Source of the DNA: Pseudomonas putida
GTDB taxonomy: Bacteria > Pseudomonadota > Gammaproteobacteria > Pseudomonadales > Pseudomonadaceae
Length of the DNA stretch: 64,000 nucleotides
NCBI RefSeq assembly: GCF_001976065.1
Contig: NZ_MNAH01000002.1
Span: forward strand, 297,781 to 361,780
Direction: 5' to 3'
Within the stretch, counting starts at the first letter, position 1, and the number at the start of each line of letters is the position of its first letter. Shown piece after piece: positions 35,034 to 44,551 of this stretch. The notes below the pieces were generated by a model. It was not told the DNA's origin and searched no databases. It saw only the letters and a list, made by a program, of their open reading frames with translations. The position numbers and the translations under genes were made by a program.

Positions 35034-35306
35034 ATGTTTCTTTCTGCCCTGGAACTTCGCAACATCATTGAAAGCAGTTTTCTACCAAAACGCTGCCAAT
35101 GCACGCTATCGCCGGACTTGTCCATGACGGTAAAAGTCTTTGCCGATGGTGAAACCGATCAACTCGATCTATTAAAAACCGGAATCGACGCCCAACAACT
35201 CAATGGCTGTCGGGAGATCAACGAACTGATAGCTGTCTTACGTTCCGATCTTCAAAACCACTACACGGAACCCGGGCACAGCCAAGGGATGCGCAAAGCG
35301 CTTTAG
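35034..35306 (+). CDS. DUF1652 family protein
   Basis: A 90-residue cytoplasmic protein opening MFLSALELRNIIESSFLPKR and containing CTLSPDLSMTVKVFAD and GIDAQQLNGCREINELIAVLRSDL, the standard DUF1652 pattern seen in many Pseudomonas paralogues. Function unknown. CGGAGGGTCGCC fixes the start; an ATG nine codons upstream lacks a site. It is convergent with the DUF2790 gene, with a hairpin between. Confidence 0.9.
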   Translation: MFLSALELRNIIESSFLPKRCQCTLSPDLSMTVKVFADGETDQLDLLKTGIDAQQLNGCREINELIAVLRSDLQNHYTEPGHSQGMRKAL

Positions 35307-35347
35307 GTTGTTGATTGAGTTTTTGCCGATTTGCGCCGGGTCTGGAA

Positions 35348-35372
35348 AACGCCAGGCCCAGCGCCTGGCGTT
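35348..35372 (-). terminator. Terminator between the DUF1652 and DUF2790 genes
   Basis: AACGCCAGG and CCTGGCGTT form a perfect 9-bp stem with a 7-nt loop. On the minus strand the stem runs into TTTTCC, so it best serves the DUF2790 gene, whose stop is 40 nt away. Confidence 0.65.
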
Positions 35373-35411
35373 CCCCACTACTACCGCAGGGTGCAAATTC
35401 ATCGTTCTCCA

Positions 35412-35684
35412 TCAGTTCTGATAACTGCAAGCGTCAGAAAGTTTTCGGTAGGCGATTTCTGCAGGTTGGCCCGATTGTGAGTCAATGTACTTCATCGTCG
35501 CCGTAATCACTTCGCAGTCCAGGGTGGAAGGTTCAGTCAGCGCAATCACTTTACCCACATGCAACGGCATACCGTAGTGATAGGACGGCAAGTTTTGCGT
35601 GGAGGCGGGGTCATGGGCCTGTGCAAAGCCGGCCGATGGGGCACAGACAAGGGCGATTGAAACGAGCAGGGCGCGCGAGTTCAT
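35412..35684 (-). CDS. DUF2790 family exported protein
   Basis: A 90-residue protein: the signal peptide ends SAGFA, and the mature part has the DUF2790 pattern YHYGMPLHVGKVIALTE, LDCEVITATMKYIDSQSG and YRKLSDACSYQ with two cysteines. Members are small periplasmic Pseudomonas proteins; some in P. aeruginosa are copper-induced, but nothing here shows metal ligands. GGAGATTGCCTC precedes the ATG, deciding against a start 19 codons upstream. Confidence 0.88.
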   Translation of the reverse strand: MNSRALLVSIALVCAPSAGFAQAHDPASTQNLPSYHYGMPLHVGKVIALTEPSTLDCEVITATMKYIDSQSGQPAEIAYRKLSDACSYQN

Positions 35685-36027
35685 GAGGCAATCTCCAGTG
35701 CAGTCGCAAGTGAGCTCGACGTATCGTCGAACCTGCCGCACTGGGCGTCAGAGGACTCTGAGGGCGTGCGGTCCAGTAGAGTGTTGGACTGCGCGATTAA
35801 GCATTGGTTAACTCACTTGAATGCCGCCTGTCGTATTGCCACTACCGTTCGGCGTGAAAAATACAGTCATTTTTCAGACTAAAGTCGTCTGCAGTGAGGT
35901 AAAGCCCTCTGCCATCATTGTCGTTCACCCCGCGTTTCACTTCAGCCCGGTCTATCACCTGACCGGATGAAGGCTATTTATGGCTGATTGCGCCTTGGCG
36001 CAAACGCTGCATTGTTGGAGCTTTTTA

Positions 36028-37329
36028 ATGCGTCCCCCTTTTACGAACATCCGCGCGCGCCAGTCACTCGGCTTCGGCGCCCTGGTCCTGTGCGCCGGTT
36101 TTACCGGTTCGGCACAAGCGAGCGGCTTCATCGACGACACCACGGCGAAAATCGAATCACGTACGGTTTATTTCAATCGCGACTTTCGTGACGGGCACAG
36201 CTCCAACGAGCAGGGCGCGTCCAAACGCGAAGAGTCGGCCCAGGGTTTTATTCTCAATCTGCAATCGGGGTACACCGAAGGCACATTCGGTTTTGGCGTC
36301 GATGCGTTGGGCATGGCGGGGTTCAAGCTCGATTCCAGTCCCGACAGCAGCAACAGCGGCCTGTTGCCCTCCAGCGGCAGTAACCCGCGGGGTTCGGCGG
36401 ACGAATACACCAAGCTCGGCTTGACCGCCAAGGTACGTGTCTCGCAGAGCGTGTTGAAGTACGGGGCATTACTGCCGGATGTGCCGCTGCTCAAGTACAA
36501 CGATGGCCGTTTGCTGCCGACGATGTTCAATGGCGCAATGCTTACCTCCAGGGAAGTCAAGGACCTGAATTTCATGGCCGCGCGCCTGGACAAGTACACG
36601 GCCCGGGACTCCACCGACTCCCAGGACATCCGCGTGCACTGCAAGAACAAGCGCTATGCCTGCAACATCACTGCCGATCATTTCGACATGTACGGCTTCG
36701 ATTACAAGATCAACGATCGGCTGACTGGCCAGTATCACTACGCCGAACTGGAAGACATCTACCGCCAGCATTTCCTCGGCCTGCTGGCCAATCAACCGCT
36801 GGGTGGCGGTGTACTCAAGGCCGACCTGCGCTTGCTCAAGAGTGCCGACAGCGGCGATGCCCGCGCCGGCTCCATCGACAACCGTGCCCTGAGTACCATG
36901 CTCGCTTACGCCATCAGCGGCCATACCTTCAGCGCTGGCTGGCAGCGGATGAACGGCGACAACTCGATGCCCTACCTGGATGGCAGCAATCCATATCTGG
37001 TCAATTACGTGCAGGTCAACGACTTCGCTGCGGCGCAGGAGCGCTCATGGCAGTTGCGTTACGACTATGACTTCAAGGCCATCGGCCTCAACGGCCTGAC
37101 GTTCCTGACCCGCTATGTGAATGGTGATCACATTCTGGTGCCGGGCAGCGATCAGGAAGGCAAGGAGTGGGAGCGAGACAGCGAGCTCAAATACGTGGTG
37201 CAGAGCGGGACGTTCAAGGATGTCAGCCTGCGGTTGCGCAATGCGACGTATCGCAGCAATTACGCGCAATACGCCCGGGATGTGGATGAGACGCGGTTGA
37301 TCCTCAGCTACAACTTCTCGGTCCTTTGA
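36028..37329 (+). CDS. OprD-family outer membrane porin
   Basis: A 433-residue protein: the signal peptide ends GSAQA, followed by SGFIDDTTAKIESRTVYFNRDFRDG, the N-terminal OprD signature. The middle has RVSQSVLKYGALLPDVPLLKYNDGRLLPTMFNG, and the barrel ends TRLILSYNFSVL. OprD porins take up specific small substrates (basic amino acids in the OccD group, carboxylates in OccK); the subgroup cannot be read by eye. GGAGCTTTTTA before the ATG at 36028 sets the start; an ATG 16 codons upstream has no site and would bury the signal peptide. Confidence 0.92.
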   Translation: MRPPFTNIRARQSLGFGALVLCAGFTGSAQASGFIDDTTAKIESRTVYFNRDFRDGHSSNEQGASKREESAQGFILNLQSGYTEGTFGFGVDALGMAGFKLDSSPDSSNSGLLPSSGSNPRGSADEYTKLGLTAKVRVSQSVLKYGALLPDVPLLKYNDGRLLPTMFNGAMLTSREVKDLNFMAARLDKYTARDSTDSQDIRVHCKNKRYACNITADHFDMYGFDYKINDRLTGQYHYAELEDIYRQHFLGLLANQPLGGGVLKADLRLLKSADSGDARAGSIDNRALSTMLAYAISGHTFSAGWQRMNGDNSMPYLDGSNPYLVNYVQVNDFAAAQERSWQLRYDYDFKAIGLNGLTFLTRYVNGDHILVPGSDQEGKEWERDSELKYVVQSGTFKDVSLRLRNATYRSNYAQYARDVDETRLILSYNFSVL

Positions 37330-37340
37330 CCTTCACGACT

Positions 37341-37371
37341 GAGGGTTCCCACGCAGAACGTGGGAACCCTC
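37341..37371. terminator. Hairpin between the oprD-like gene and mtlZ
   Basis: A perfect 13-bp stem (GAGGGTTCCCACG and its complement) with loop CAGAA lies between convergent stops. There is no T-run, so it may act with Rho or as a 3' stabiliser. Confidence 0.6.
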
Positions 37372-37374
37372 GAT

Positions 37375-38319
37375 TCAGGGCCAAACCAGTTGGTGGCGAT
37401 AGGGTAGGTCCGGGCCGGTCTTGCTGCACGTCAGTGCCGCTGCTTGTACCGCGAACTTCACCATAGCGTCGATCTGCGGGCGACTCAAATGTCGAACTCC
37501 CTCAATCGAATCCAGCCGCTGCTCGGTCAGCCAGCTGATCAGCGCAGCCTGGAAGGTATCGCCGGCGCCCACGGTGTCGGCGATGTCTACCGTACAGGCC
37601 GGCACCGACCACGAACCGTGGACCCGACTGAACACCGTCGCCCCTTCGCCACCACGGGTCAGGAACACCAGCTGACAGCGGTGTTGCAACCATCCCTCAA
37701 TCACTTGCGCCGGGTCCTGCTCGGGGTACAGAAGGCGCAAATCCTCATCGCTAACCTTGATCAGGTCGGCATGTCCGACCAGGTTGGCCACCCGAGAACG
37801 CCACAGCTCGATGTTCGGCTCGGGGTTCAGCCGCACGTTCGGATCAAGGCTGATCAGGCGCTTGCCGCTTTCCCGGCGCACCAGTTCCAGCAACGTGTCG
37901 GCAATCGGTTGCACCACCAGCGAAAACGAACCAATGTGCAGGCCGCGCACCTCAGGCCCTAAGGGCGGCAAGTGCTCGGGTTTGAGTTGTCTATCCGCGC
38001 AGCCTTCGCCGCGGAAACTGTAGTGCGGCGAGCCATTGGCCCCCAGCGCGACCATCGCCAGGGTGGTCGGTGCGGCAAAATCCACCAGATAGTCTATGCA
38101 TACCCCTTCGTCCTCCAGTACCTGGAGCAAGCGGCGGCCGAGGTAGTCGGTGGACAACCCGGCAAACAACGCGGCCTCCACGCCCAATCGGCGCAAACCC
38201 ACTGCCACGTTGAATGGCGAACCGCCGGCAATTGCCTTGAAATTCACTTTTGAAGCCAGGCCGCTGACGTCGCTTTCACTGAAGAAATCGAACAGCGCTT
38301 CGCCACATACCAAATACAT
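37375..38319 (-). CDS. mtlZ: Fructokinase MtlZ
   Basis: A 314-residue PfkB/ribokinase-family kinase: the N-terminal GG motif is FKAIAGGSPFNVAVGLRRLG, and the C-terminal signature DTVGAGDTFQAAL carries the catalytic Asp. It phosphorylates the fructose released from mannitol oxidation. It is the last gene of the mannitol operon, 13 nt after mtlY. The ATG at 38319 opens MYLVCGEALFDFF; an upstream start would overlap mtlY and is not supported. Confidence 0.9.
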   Translation of the reverse strand: MYLVCGEALFDFFSESDVSGLASKVNFKAIAGGSPFNVAVGLRRLGVEAALFAGLSTDYLGRRLLQVLEDEGVCIDYLVDFAAPTTLAMVALGANGSPHYSFRGEGCADRQLKPEHLPPLGPEVRGLHIGSFSLVVQPIADTLLELVRRESGKRLISLDPNVRLNPEPNIELWRSRVANLVGHADLIKVSDEDLRLLYPEQDPAQVIEGWLQHRCQLVFLTRGGEGATVFSRVHGSWSVPACTVDIADTVGAGDTFQAALISWLTEQRLDSIEGVRHLSRPQIDAMVKFAVQAAALTCSKTGPDLPYRHQLVWP

Positions 38320-38332
38320 AGTTGATCGCTCT

Positions 38333-39829
38333 TTAAAGGGTTGCGACATGCCGTTGATAGCGTTCATAGGCTAACCGCGTGGCCGCCACGTTTTCTGCGA
38401 TCGGCCAGGTTTCACTGGCCGAATCGAGCTTCACACAGCGTTCGCACAGATCCGCCAGGCTGTCCTCATGCCCATTTGCCCAGGACTTGCACCACGCCGC
38501 CTGAATCGCCGCGCCAAGGGCTGCGGCTTCACTCTGCTCGGGGCAGACGACTTTCATGTTCATGGTGTCGGCGACGATCTGCCGCCACGCCGCACTTTTC
38601 GACCCGCCACCGATCAGGCAAATGCGCAGGCTTTGTAAGCCATTGTGGTGCAGCAGGTCCAGCCCGTAGCGCAATCCGAAGGTCGTGCCCTCGACAACGG
38701 CGCGACACAGGTTGGCCCGGGTCAGGTTGTCCATGGTCAGTCCCAGCAGGCTTGCAGTGGCGTGGGGCAGGGCGGGCACACGTTCGCCGTTGAGGAACGG
38801 CAGCATGCTCACGCCTTCGGCACCGATGGGAGCCTGGGCAACGAGGGCGTTGAAATCGTCGATATCCAGTGCGAGCAGCTCGCGGATAACCGCTGTTGCA
38901 TTGGTCAGGTTCATGGTGCAGATCAACGGCAGCCAACCGCCGCTGGAGGAACAAAACGTAGCGACAGCTGCATCCGCGCTGACCTTCGGTTGCTCGGCGA
39001 AAGCGTACACCGTGCCGGACGAGCCGAGGCTCATGGTGATCGCCCCAGGCTTGATGTTGCCGGTGCCGATGGCGCCCATCATGTTGTCGCCACCGCCGCT
39101 GGACACCAGTGCCTGCGGGTTGATGCCCAGGTGTTCGGCGATGCCCGGCAGCAGAGTGCCGACCGCTTGATGGGCATCGATCAGTTCCGGCAACGCCGCT
39201 TGCAGACGCCCGGTAGGGTCGATGTCACACAGCAACTGCACATCCCACCGACGGGTGCGCACATTGAAATAGCCGGTGCCCGAGGCGTCGCCATACTCGC
39301 TGCAATGGCGGCCGGTGAGCCAGAAATTAAGGTAGTCGTGGGGCAGCAGGATGTGCGCGATTCGGGCAAACAGATCGGGGTGCTGTTCTTTCGTCCAGAG
39401 CAGCTTTGAAACCGTGTAGCCCGGCGCAATCACCACGCCGAGGCGTTCCAGCGAACCTTTTTCTCCGCCCAGATGATTGAGCAGGCGATCGTTCTGCGCG
39501 GTGGTTTCGGTGTCGCACCAGAGCTTTGCCGGGCGCAGGACCTGGCCTTGATCGTCGAGCAGGACCAGGCCATGTTGCTGGGCCGAAACGCCAAGGCCGA
39601 GGATGTCCTGGCCGTCGATGTCCGCCGCCAGCAACGCACGACGGGTGGCGAGGGTGAGTGCACCCAGCCATTGCGCGGTGTCTTGTTCCCGGCGGCCGTT
39701 GGCGCCGCTGATGAGCTTGTGCGCGGCGGCACCCTGGCCCAGCACCTGGCCGCTGTGCGCATCGAGGACGATGGCCTTGGTGCCCTGGGTGCCGCAGTCG
39801 ATGCCGAGGAATAATCGTTGGTTTGCCAT
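38333..39829 (-). CDS. mtlY: Xylulokinase MtlY
   Basis: A 498-residue FGGY-family kinase: N-terminal phosphate motif LFLGIDCGTQGTKAIVLD; LLPHDYLNFWLTGR and the DASGTGYF region; the C-terminal FGGY signature includes LCLIGGGSKSAAWRQIVADT-like RICLIGGGSKS. In P. fluorescens mtlY encodes a xylulose kinase for the xylulose made when MtlD oxidises arabitol. AAGGATCTGCC fixes the start. A REPIN separates it from mtlD, which is unusual within an operon. Confidence 0.92.
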   Translation of the reverse strand: MANQRLFLGIDCGTQGTKAIVLDAHSGQVLGQGAAAHKLISGANGRREQDTAQWLGALTLATRRALLAADIDGQDILGLGVSAQQHGLVLLDDQGQVLRPAKLWCDTETTAQNDRLLNHLGGEKGSLERLGVVIAPGYTVSKLLWTKEQHPDLFARIAHILLPHDYLNFWLTGRHCSEYGDASGTGYFNVRTRRWDVQLLCDIDPTGRLQAALPELIDAHQAVGTLLPGIAEHLGINPQALVSSGGGDNMMGAIGTGNIKPGAITMSLGSSGTVYAFAEQPKVSADAAVATFCSSSGGWLPLICTMNLTNATAVIRELLALDIDDFNALVAQAPIGAEGVSMLPFLNGERVPALPHATASLLGLTMDNLTRANLCRAVVEGTTFGLRYGLDLLHHNGLQSLRICLIGGGSKSAAWRQIVADTMNMKVVCPEQSEAAALGAAIQAAWCKSWANGHEDSLADLCERCVKLDSASETWPIAENVAATRLAYERYQRHVATL

Positions 39830-39870
39830 GGCAGATCCTTGGATCGTCAGGTAGATATCAGTGATCCCGA

Positions 39871-39959
39871 TCGCGAGCGGCTCGCTCCCACAGGCGATCT
39901 TGCGCGCACACAAATGACCCAAACCACAGGAGCCAATGTGGGAGCGAGCCTGCTCGCGA
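39871..39959. repeat. REPIN between mtlD and mtlY
   Basis: Two inverted REP units (39871-39893 and 39937-39959; TCGCGAGCGGCTCGCTCCCA and its near-complement) lie inside the mannitol operon, in a 156-nt gap. Confidence 0.88.
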
Positions 39960-39985
39960 TGACGGCAGTCAGTTCACCGCTGAAC

Positions 39986-41458
39986 TCAAGCCAGGATCCG
40001 CTCCAAAGTCCGCGACACCCCATCCTCGCGCAAACTGTTGCAACACCACTCAAACGCCGCGACAAATTCCGCTGAGCGAGGAATCGTCGTGCCAAAAATC
40101 TCCTCAACCCGCAGCAACCGCTGGGTCAGCAACCCATCATCCGCCACCAGCGCCTGACAGAACGCCGCCCGCGGATCCGCAATGGCATAGGTATCGCCAT
40201 TCTCATCCACACCCTTCAGATACAAGGCCCACGCCGCCACCACCAGCGCCGCTCGCCGGGTGTCCCGGCCATCGGCGAGCAAGCGGTTGATGGTCGGTAC
40301 GGTGAATTTGGGAAACTTCGACGAACCGTCCGAGCACACGCGCTCCAGTTGGTCGGCAATCGCCTGGTTGGAAAAGCGCGCCACCAGGGTGTTTTTGTAC
40401 TCGGTCAGGTCGATTCCGGGCACCGGCAAGAGCTGCGGTGTCACGTCCAGGTCCATGTAGGCGCGCATGTAGCGCACAAACAGCGGGTCGTTCATGGTTT
40501 CGTGGACGAAGCGGTAACCCTTGAGAACACCGAGATAAGTCAGGGCCAGGTGACTGCCATTGAGCAGTTTGATCTTCATCTCTTCATAAGGCGTGACGTC
40601 GTCGGTGAACTGCACGCCGACCTTTTCCCAGGCCGGGCGGCCATTGACGAACTTGTCCTCCAGCACCCACTGCACGAACGGTTCGCACACCACTGGCCAG
40701 GCATCGTCCACGCCATGCCTGTCAGCCAGTTGCAGGCGATGTTCGGTGCTGGTCATTGGCGTGATGCGGTCGACCATGGCATTGGGGAAGCTCACATTGC
40801 GCTCGATCCAGTCCCGCAGGTCGGCATCGCGCAGGGCGGCGAACGCCAGCAGGGCCTTGCGGGTCACCGCGCCGTTGTGTGGCAGGTTATCGCAGGACAT
40901 CAAGGTGAACGCCGGCGTGCCTGCCGCGCGGCGTTTGGCCAGGGCGGCGCAGAGGAAACCGAACACGGTTTTCGGTACGTTGGGGTTCGCCAGATCGTGC
41001 TGGACTTGCGGCAGGTGGGCCATGAACTCGCCGTTGCTGTCATCGATGCAGTAACCGCCCTCGGTGATGGTCAGCGAAACGATGCGGATCCCGGGGCTGG
41101 CGAGTTTGTCGATCAGCGCCTGGGCATCGTCTTCGGCCAGCAGCATGTCGCGGATGGCACCGATGACGCGCACTTGGGTGTCATCGCTGTCACCGAGCTC
41201 GAACAGGGTGAACAGGTAGTCCTGCGCTCGCAGATCATCCCGGGCGCGGCGATCTTCGCCGCGCAAGCCGACGCCACAAATGGCCCAGTCCAGGCCTTCG
41301 CCCTTGTTCATCAACGCATCGGTGTAATACGCCTGGTGGGCGCGGTGGAAACCGCCGACGCCAATGTGCGCGATGCCCTGGCGGGTGTCGCTCAGGGCGT
41401 AGGCGGGCACGGTAACCTCGGGTGCGAGGCGGTGCAGGCTGTGTTTATCGAGTTTCAT
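39986..41458 (-). CDS. mtlD: Mannitol 2-dehydrogenase MtlD
   Basis: A 490-residue long-chain polyol dehydrogenase: the Rossmann-type region IAHIGVGGFHRAHQAYYTD is followed by FPNAMVDRITP and the catalytic-lysine motif KIKLLNGSHLALTYLG. It oxidises mannitol to fructose (and arabitol to xylulose) with NAD. AGAGAGCCTGCG precedes the ATG. It lies 15 nt after mtlK. Confidence 0.95.
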   Translation of the reverse strand: MKLDKHSLHRLAPEVTVPAYALSDTRQGIAHIGVGGFHRAHQAYYTDALMNKGEGLDWAICGVGLRGEDRRARDDLRAQDYLFTLFELGDSDDTQVRVIGAIRDMLLAEDDAQALIDKLASPGIRIVSLTITEGGYCIDDSNGEFMAHLPQVQHDLANPNVPKTVFGFLCAALAKRRAAGTPAFTLMSCDNLPHNGAVTRKALLAFAALRDADLRDWIERNVSFPNAMVDRITPMTSTEHRLQLADRHGVDDAWPVVCEPFVQWVLEDKFVNGRPAWEKVGVQFTDDVTPYEEMKIKLLNGSHLALTYLGVLKGYRFVHETMNDPLFVRYMRAYMDLDVTPQLLPVPGIDLTEYKNTLVARFSNQAIADQLERVCSDGSSKFPKFTVPTINRLLADGRDTRRAALVVAAWALYLKGVDENGDTYAIADPRAAFCQALVADDGLLTQRLLRVEEIFGTTIPRSAEFVAAFEWCCNSLREDGVSRTLERILA

Positions 41459-41473
41459 CGCAGGCTCTCTGAA

Positions 41474-42577
41474 TCAGGCAGCGACGCGCAACGGGCGGGC
41501 AAGTGCCACGCCGTCGGCATCGAATAAATGGCAGTGATTGGCGTCCAGGTGCAGGCTCAGGGTCTCGCCGTAGCGGCTGGCCAGGTCGCCGCGAACCCGC
41601 ATCGTCAAGGCTTCGCCGGACGCGGTCCGCACATGGCAGAAAGTGTCGCTGCCCAGGCGTTCGCTGACGTCGGCGGTGACTTGCAGCGTGCAGTCGCCAG
41701 GTGTGGCCAGCTCCAGATGTTCCGGGCGAATACCCAGGGTGACGGCGCCGCCGACGCTCAGGTTGGCGCCGCTCAGCGGCAGGCTGATACGGGTGCCGGC
41801 GTCCAGCTGCACTTCGCAGCCCTGGCCGTCGATCCGGTTGACCTGGCCCTTGAGAAAGCCCATTTTCGGTGTGCCGAGAAAGCCTGCGACAAACAGGTTG
41901 GCCGGTTGGTGATAGAGGTCCAGCGGTGAACCGACCTGCTCGATTTTGCCGCCATTGAGCACGACGACCTTGTCGGCCATGGTCATCGCCTCGACCTGGT
42001 CATGGGTCACGTAGATCATCGTCGCTTGCAGCTCTTTGTGCAGGCGCAGTAATTCAAGACGCATCTGTACCCGCAGTGCGGCGTCGAGGTTGGACAGCGG
42101 TTCGTCGAACAGGAAGATCTTGGGATTGCGCACGATCGCCCGGCCAATCGCTACCCGCTGGCGCTGGCCGCCGGACAGCTGCTTGGGCTTGCGATCGAGC
42201 ATGGGGCCGAGTTCAAGGATACGCGCCGCTTCGCCGACTTTTTTCTCGACCTCGGCTTTCGGCACCCCGGCCAGGTCGAGGGCAAACGACATGTTCTTGC
42301 GCACGCTCATGTGCGGGTACAGGGCGTAGGTCTGGAACACCATCGCCAGGTCGCGCTTGGCCGGACTGACTTCGGTGATGTCGCGGCCGTCGAGTTCGAG
42401 GGTGCCGCCGCTGACTTCCTCCAGCCCCGCGATCAGACGCAGCAGGGTGGATTTTCCGCATCCCGATGGGCCGACAAACACCACGAACTCCCTGTCGTTC
42501 ACTTGCAGGTCGATGCCCTTGATGATGGAGAAGCCTTCGAAGCCTTTTTGCAGATTCTTGATTTTCAGGTTGGCCAT
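41474..42577 (-). CDS. mtlK: Mannitol/polyol ABC transporter ATPase MtlK
   Basis: A 367-residue ATPase of the MalK/UgpC group: Walker [12 protein letters not shown], signature [14 protein letters not shown], Walker [15 protein letters not shown]-loop [14 protein letters not shown], then a C-terminal OB-type regulatory domain ([10 protein letters not shown]). It powers the polyol importer with MtlE, MtlF and MtlG. I chose the second ATG because GGAGG lies nine bases before it; the first ATG is only three bases from GGAGG. Confidence 0.94.
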   Translation of the reverse strand: MANLKIKNLQKGFEGFSIIKGIDLQVNDREFVVFVGPSGCGKSTLLRLIAGLEEVSGGTLELDGRDITEVSPAKRDLAMVFQTYALYPHMSVRKNMSFALDLAGVPKAEVEKKVGEAARILELGPMLDRKPKQLSGGQRQRVAIGRAIVRNPKIFLFDEPLSNLDAALRVQMRLELLRLHKELQATMIYVTHDQVEAMTMADKVVVLNGGKIEQVGSPLDLYHQPANLFVAGFLGTPKMGFLKGQVNRIDGQGCEVQLDAGTRISLPLSGANLSVGGAVTLGIRPEHLELATPGDCTLQVTADVSERLGSDTFCHVRTASGEALTMRVRGDLASRYGETLSLHLDANHCHLFDADGVALARPLRVAA

Positions 42578-42642
42578 GATCATGGGCCTCCGGTTAAATT
42601 TTCAGGTTGAATCCGTTTTTCTGTAGGGGCCGGCCAATCGCG

Positions 42643-43473
42643 TTATTTCACGGCGCCAAACGACAGGCCGCGCACCAGTTGTTTCTGGCTGATCCAGCCG
42701 AAGATCAGGATCGGCGCGCAGGCCAGGGTCGACACCGCCGACAACTTGGCCCAGAACAACCCCTCAGGGCTTGAGTACGAGGCGATCAATGCGGTCAGTG
42801 GCGCGGCGTTGGATGAGGTCAGGTTCAGTGACCAGAACGCCTCGTTCCAGCACAGGATCAGCGACAGCAGCACGGTCGAGGCCAGGCCGCCCTTGGCGAT
42901 CGGCAGCAGCACCCGGACCATCTCCTGCCACAAGGTGGCGCCATCCAGGCGGGCGGCTTCGAGGATGTCCTTGGGAATGTCCTTGAAGTAGGTGTAAACC
43001 ATCCAGACCACGATCGGCATGTTGATCAGGGTGTAGATGACGATCAGCGCGATCCGTGTATCGAGCAGGCCGAAGCTCTTGGCCAGCAGGTAGATCGGCA
43101 TCAGCACCCCCACCGGCGGCAGCATCTTGGTGGAGAGCATCCACAGCAGCGTGCCCTTGGTGCGCTGGGTTTCGTAGAAAGCCATGGAGTAGGCTGCGGG
43201 CACCGCGATCAGCAGGCACAGGGCCGTGGCGCTGAAGGAAATCACCACCGAGTTCCAGGCGAAACTGAAGTAGTCGCTGCGCTCATTGATATGCAGGTAG
43301 TTCTCCAGCGTCGGGGCGAAGATGAACTGTGGTGGTGTGGCGAAGGCATCGATTTCGGTTTTGAAACTGGTCAGCACCATCCAGAAAATCGGGAAGAAGA
43401 TCAGGATCGCGATGGCCCAGGCCAGGGTGCCCAGCAGCAGGCTTTGCAGGCGACGGGATTGTTGAAGGGTCAT
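42643..43473 (-). CDS. mtlG: Polyol ABC transporter permease MtlG
   Basis: A 276-residue MalG-like permease with six hydrophobic segments. The EAA loop is EAARLDGATLWQEMVRVLLPIAKGG. N-terminal FFPIFWMVLTSFKTE and RAYS-like PAAYSMAFYE are typical of sugar permease subunit 2. It lies 10 nt after mtlF with GAGGCCCGCGCC before its ATG. Confidence 0.94.
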   Translation of the reverse strand: MTLQQSRRLQSLLLGTLAWAIAILIFFPIFWMVLTSFKTEIDAFATPPQFIFAPTLENYLHINERSDYFSFAWNSVVISFSATALCLLIAVPAAYSMAFYETQRTKGTLLWMLSTKMLPPVGVLMPIYLLAKSFGLLDTRIALIVIYTLINMPIVVWMVYTYFKDIPKDILEAARLDGATLWQEMVRVLLPIAKGGLASTVLLSLILCWNEAFWSLNLTSSNAAPLTALIASYSSPEGLFWAKLSAVSTLACAPILIFGWISQKQLVRGLSFGAVK

Positions 43474-43483
43474 GGCGCGGGCC

Positions 43484-44410
43484 TCAGGCTTTGTCAGTCA
43501 GGTTTTTGCCGATCATGCGCACCAGCACGATGGCCGCGATGTTGGCGATCACTACCGCAATCAAGCCGCCCGCGGATGCCATGCCAACGTCGAACTGCAC
43601 CAGCGCCTGGTTGTAGATCAGGTAGGCGAGGTTGGTCGAGGCGTAGCCGGGGCCGCCATTGGTGGTGGTGAAGATTTCGGCGAACACCGAGAGCAGGAAG
43701 ATGGTTTCGATCATCACCACCACCGCAATCGGTCGCGCCAGGTGCGGCAGGGTCAGGTGCCAGAAGATCGCGATGGGCCCGGCGCCATCGAGGCGTGCGG
43801 CTTCCTTCTGCTCCTGGTCCAGGGACTGCATCGCCGTCATCAGGATCAGGATCGCGAAGGGCAACCATTGCCAGGAGACAATGATGATGATCGACAGCAG
43901 CGGGTAGTGCGCCAGCCAGTCCACTGGCTGCGCGCCAAACAGCTTCCAGACGAAGGCGAGAATCCCCGACACCGGATGGAAAATCAGGTTCTTCCAGATC
44001 AGTGCGCCGACCGTGGGCATGATGAAGAACGGCGAGATCAGCATGACCCTGACCATGCCGCGACCGAGAAACTCGCTGGCCTCCAGCAGCGCACTGATCA
44101 ATACGCCAAATACCACACTGATCAGCAGCACACTGCCCACCAGCAACAGGGTGTTGGTGGCACCGGGCATGAAACCCGAATCGGTCAGGAAGTAGGTGAA
44201 GTTTTCCAGCCCGACGAATTCGTTTTCACCCGGATTGAGCAGGTTGTAGCGAATCAGCGAAAAGTACAGGGTCATGCCCAGCGGAACGATCATCCACAAC
44301 AGCAGCAACGCTACCGAAGGGCTGACCAGGAACCAGCCAGGGTTGCTCAACCGGCTTTTGCGCTGCGGTTGGGGGATGTCCATGTGAGCTTTGGCAGTAG
44401 ATGTATTCAT
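43484..44410 (-). CDS. mtlF: Polyol ABC transporter permease MtlF
   Basis: A 308-residue MalF-like permease: after a hydrophilic N-terminus come six membrane segments, with the EAA loop EAARLDGAGPIAIFWHLTLP and TTNGGPGYASTNLAYLIYNQ near the end. The start is uncertain: ATG at 44410 is used; GTG at 44419 and ATG at 44380 are in frame and none has a strong site. A REPIN fills the gap to mtlE. Confidence 0.92.
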   Translation of the reverse strand: MNTSTAKAHMDIPQPQRKSRLSNPGWFLVSPSVALLLLWMIVPLGMTLYFSLIRYNLLNPGENEFVGLENFTYFLTDSGFMPGATNTLLLVGSVLLISVVFGVLISALLEASEFLGRGMVRVMLISPFFIMPTVGALIWKNLIFHPVSGILAFVWKLFGAQPVDWLAHYPLLSIIIIVSWQWLPFAILILMTAMQSLDQEQKEAARLDGAGPIAIFWHLTLPHLARPIAVVVMIETIFLLSVFAEIFTTTNGGPGYASTNLAYLIYNQALVQFDVGMASAGGLIAVVIANIAAIVLVRMIGKNLTDKA

Positions 44411-44452
44411 GGTGATCACAACCGATTAATGACAGGCATATGAAGATCAACG

Positions 44453-44537
44453 GTGGGAGCTTGCTCGCGAAGAGGCCGGTACATCCGCTACATCTCCTGC
44501 GACTGAAACTCCGCTTTCGCGAGCAAGCCCGCTCCCA
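44453..44537. repeat. REPIN between mtlE and mtlF, one arm shortened
   Basis: The right unit (44514-44537) is the full CTTTCGCGAGCAAGCCCGCTCCCAC. The left unit (44453-44472, GTGGGAGCTTGCTCGCGAAG) lacks the internal GGGC. The element lies in a 141-nt gap within the operon. Confidence 0.85.
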
Positions 44538-44551
44538 CATTGAATACGGGG

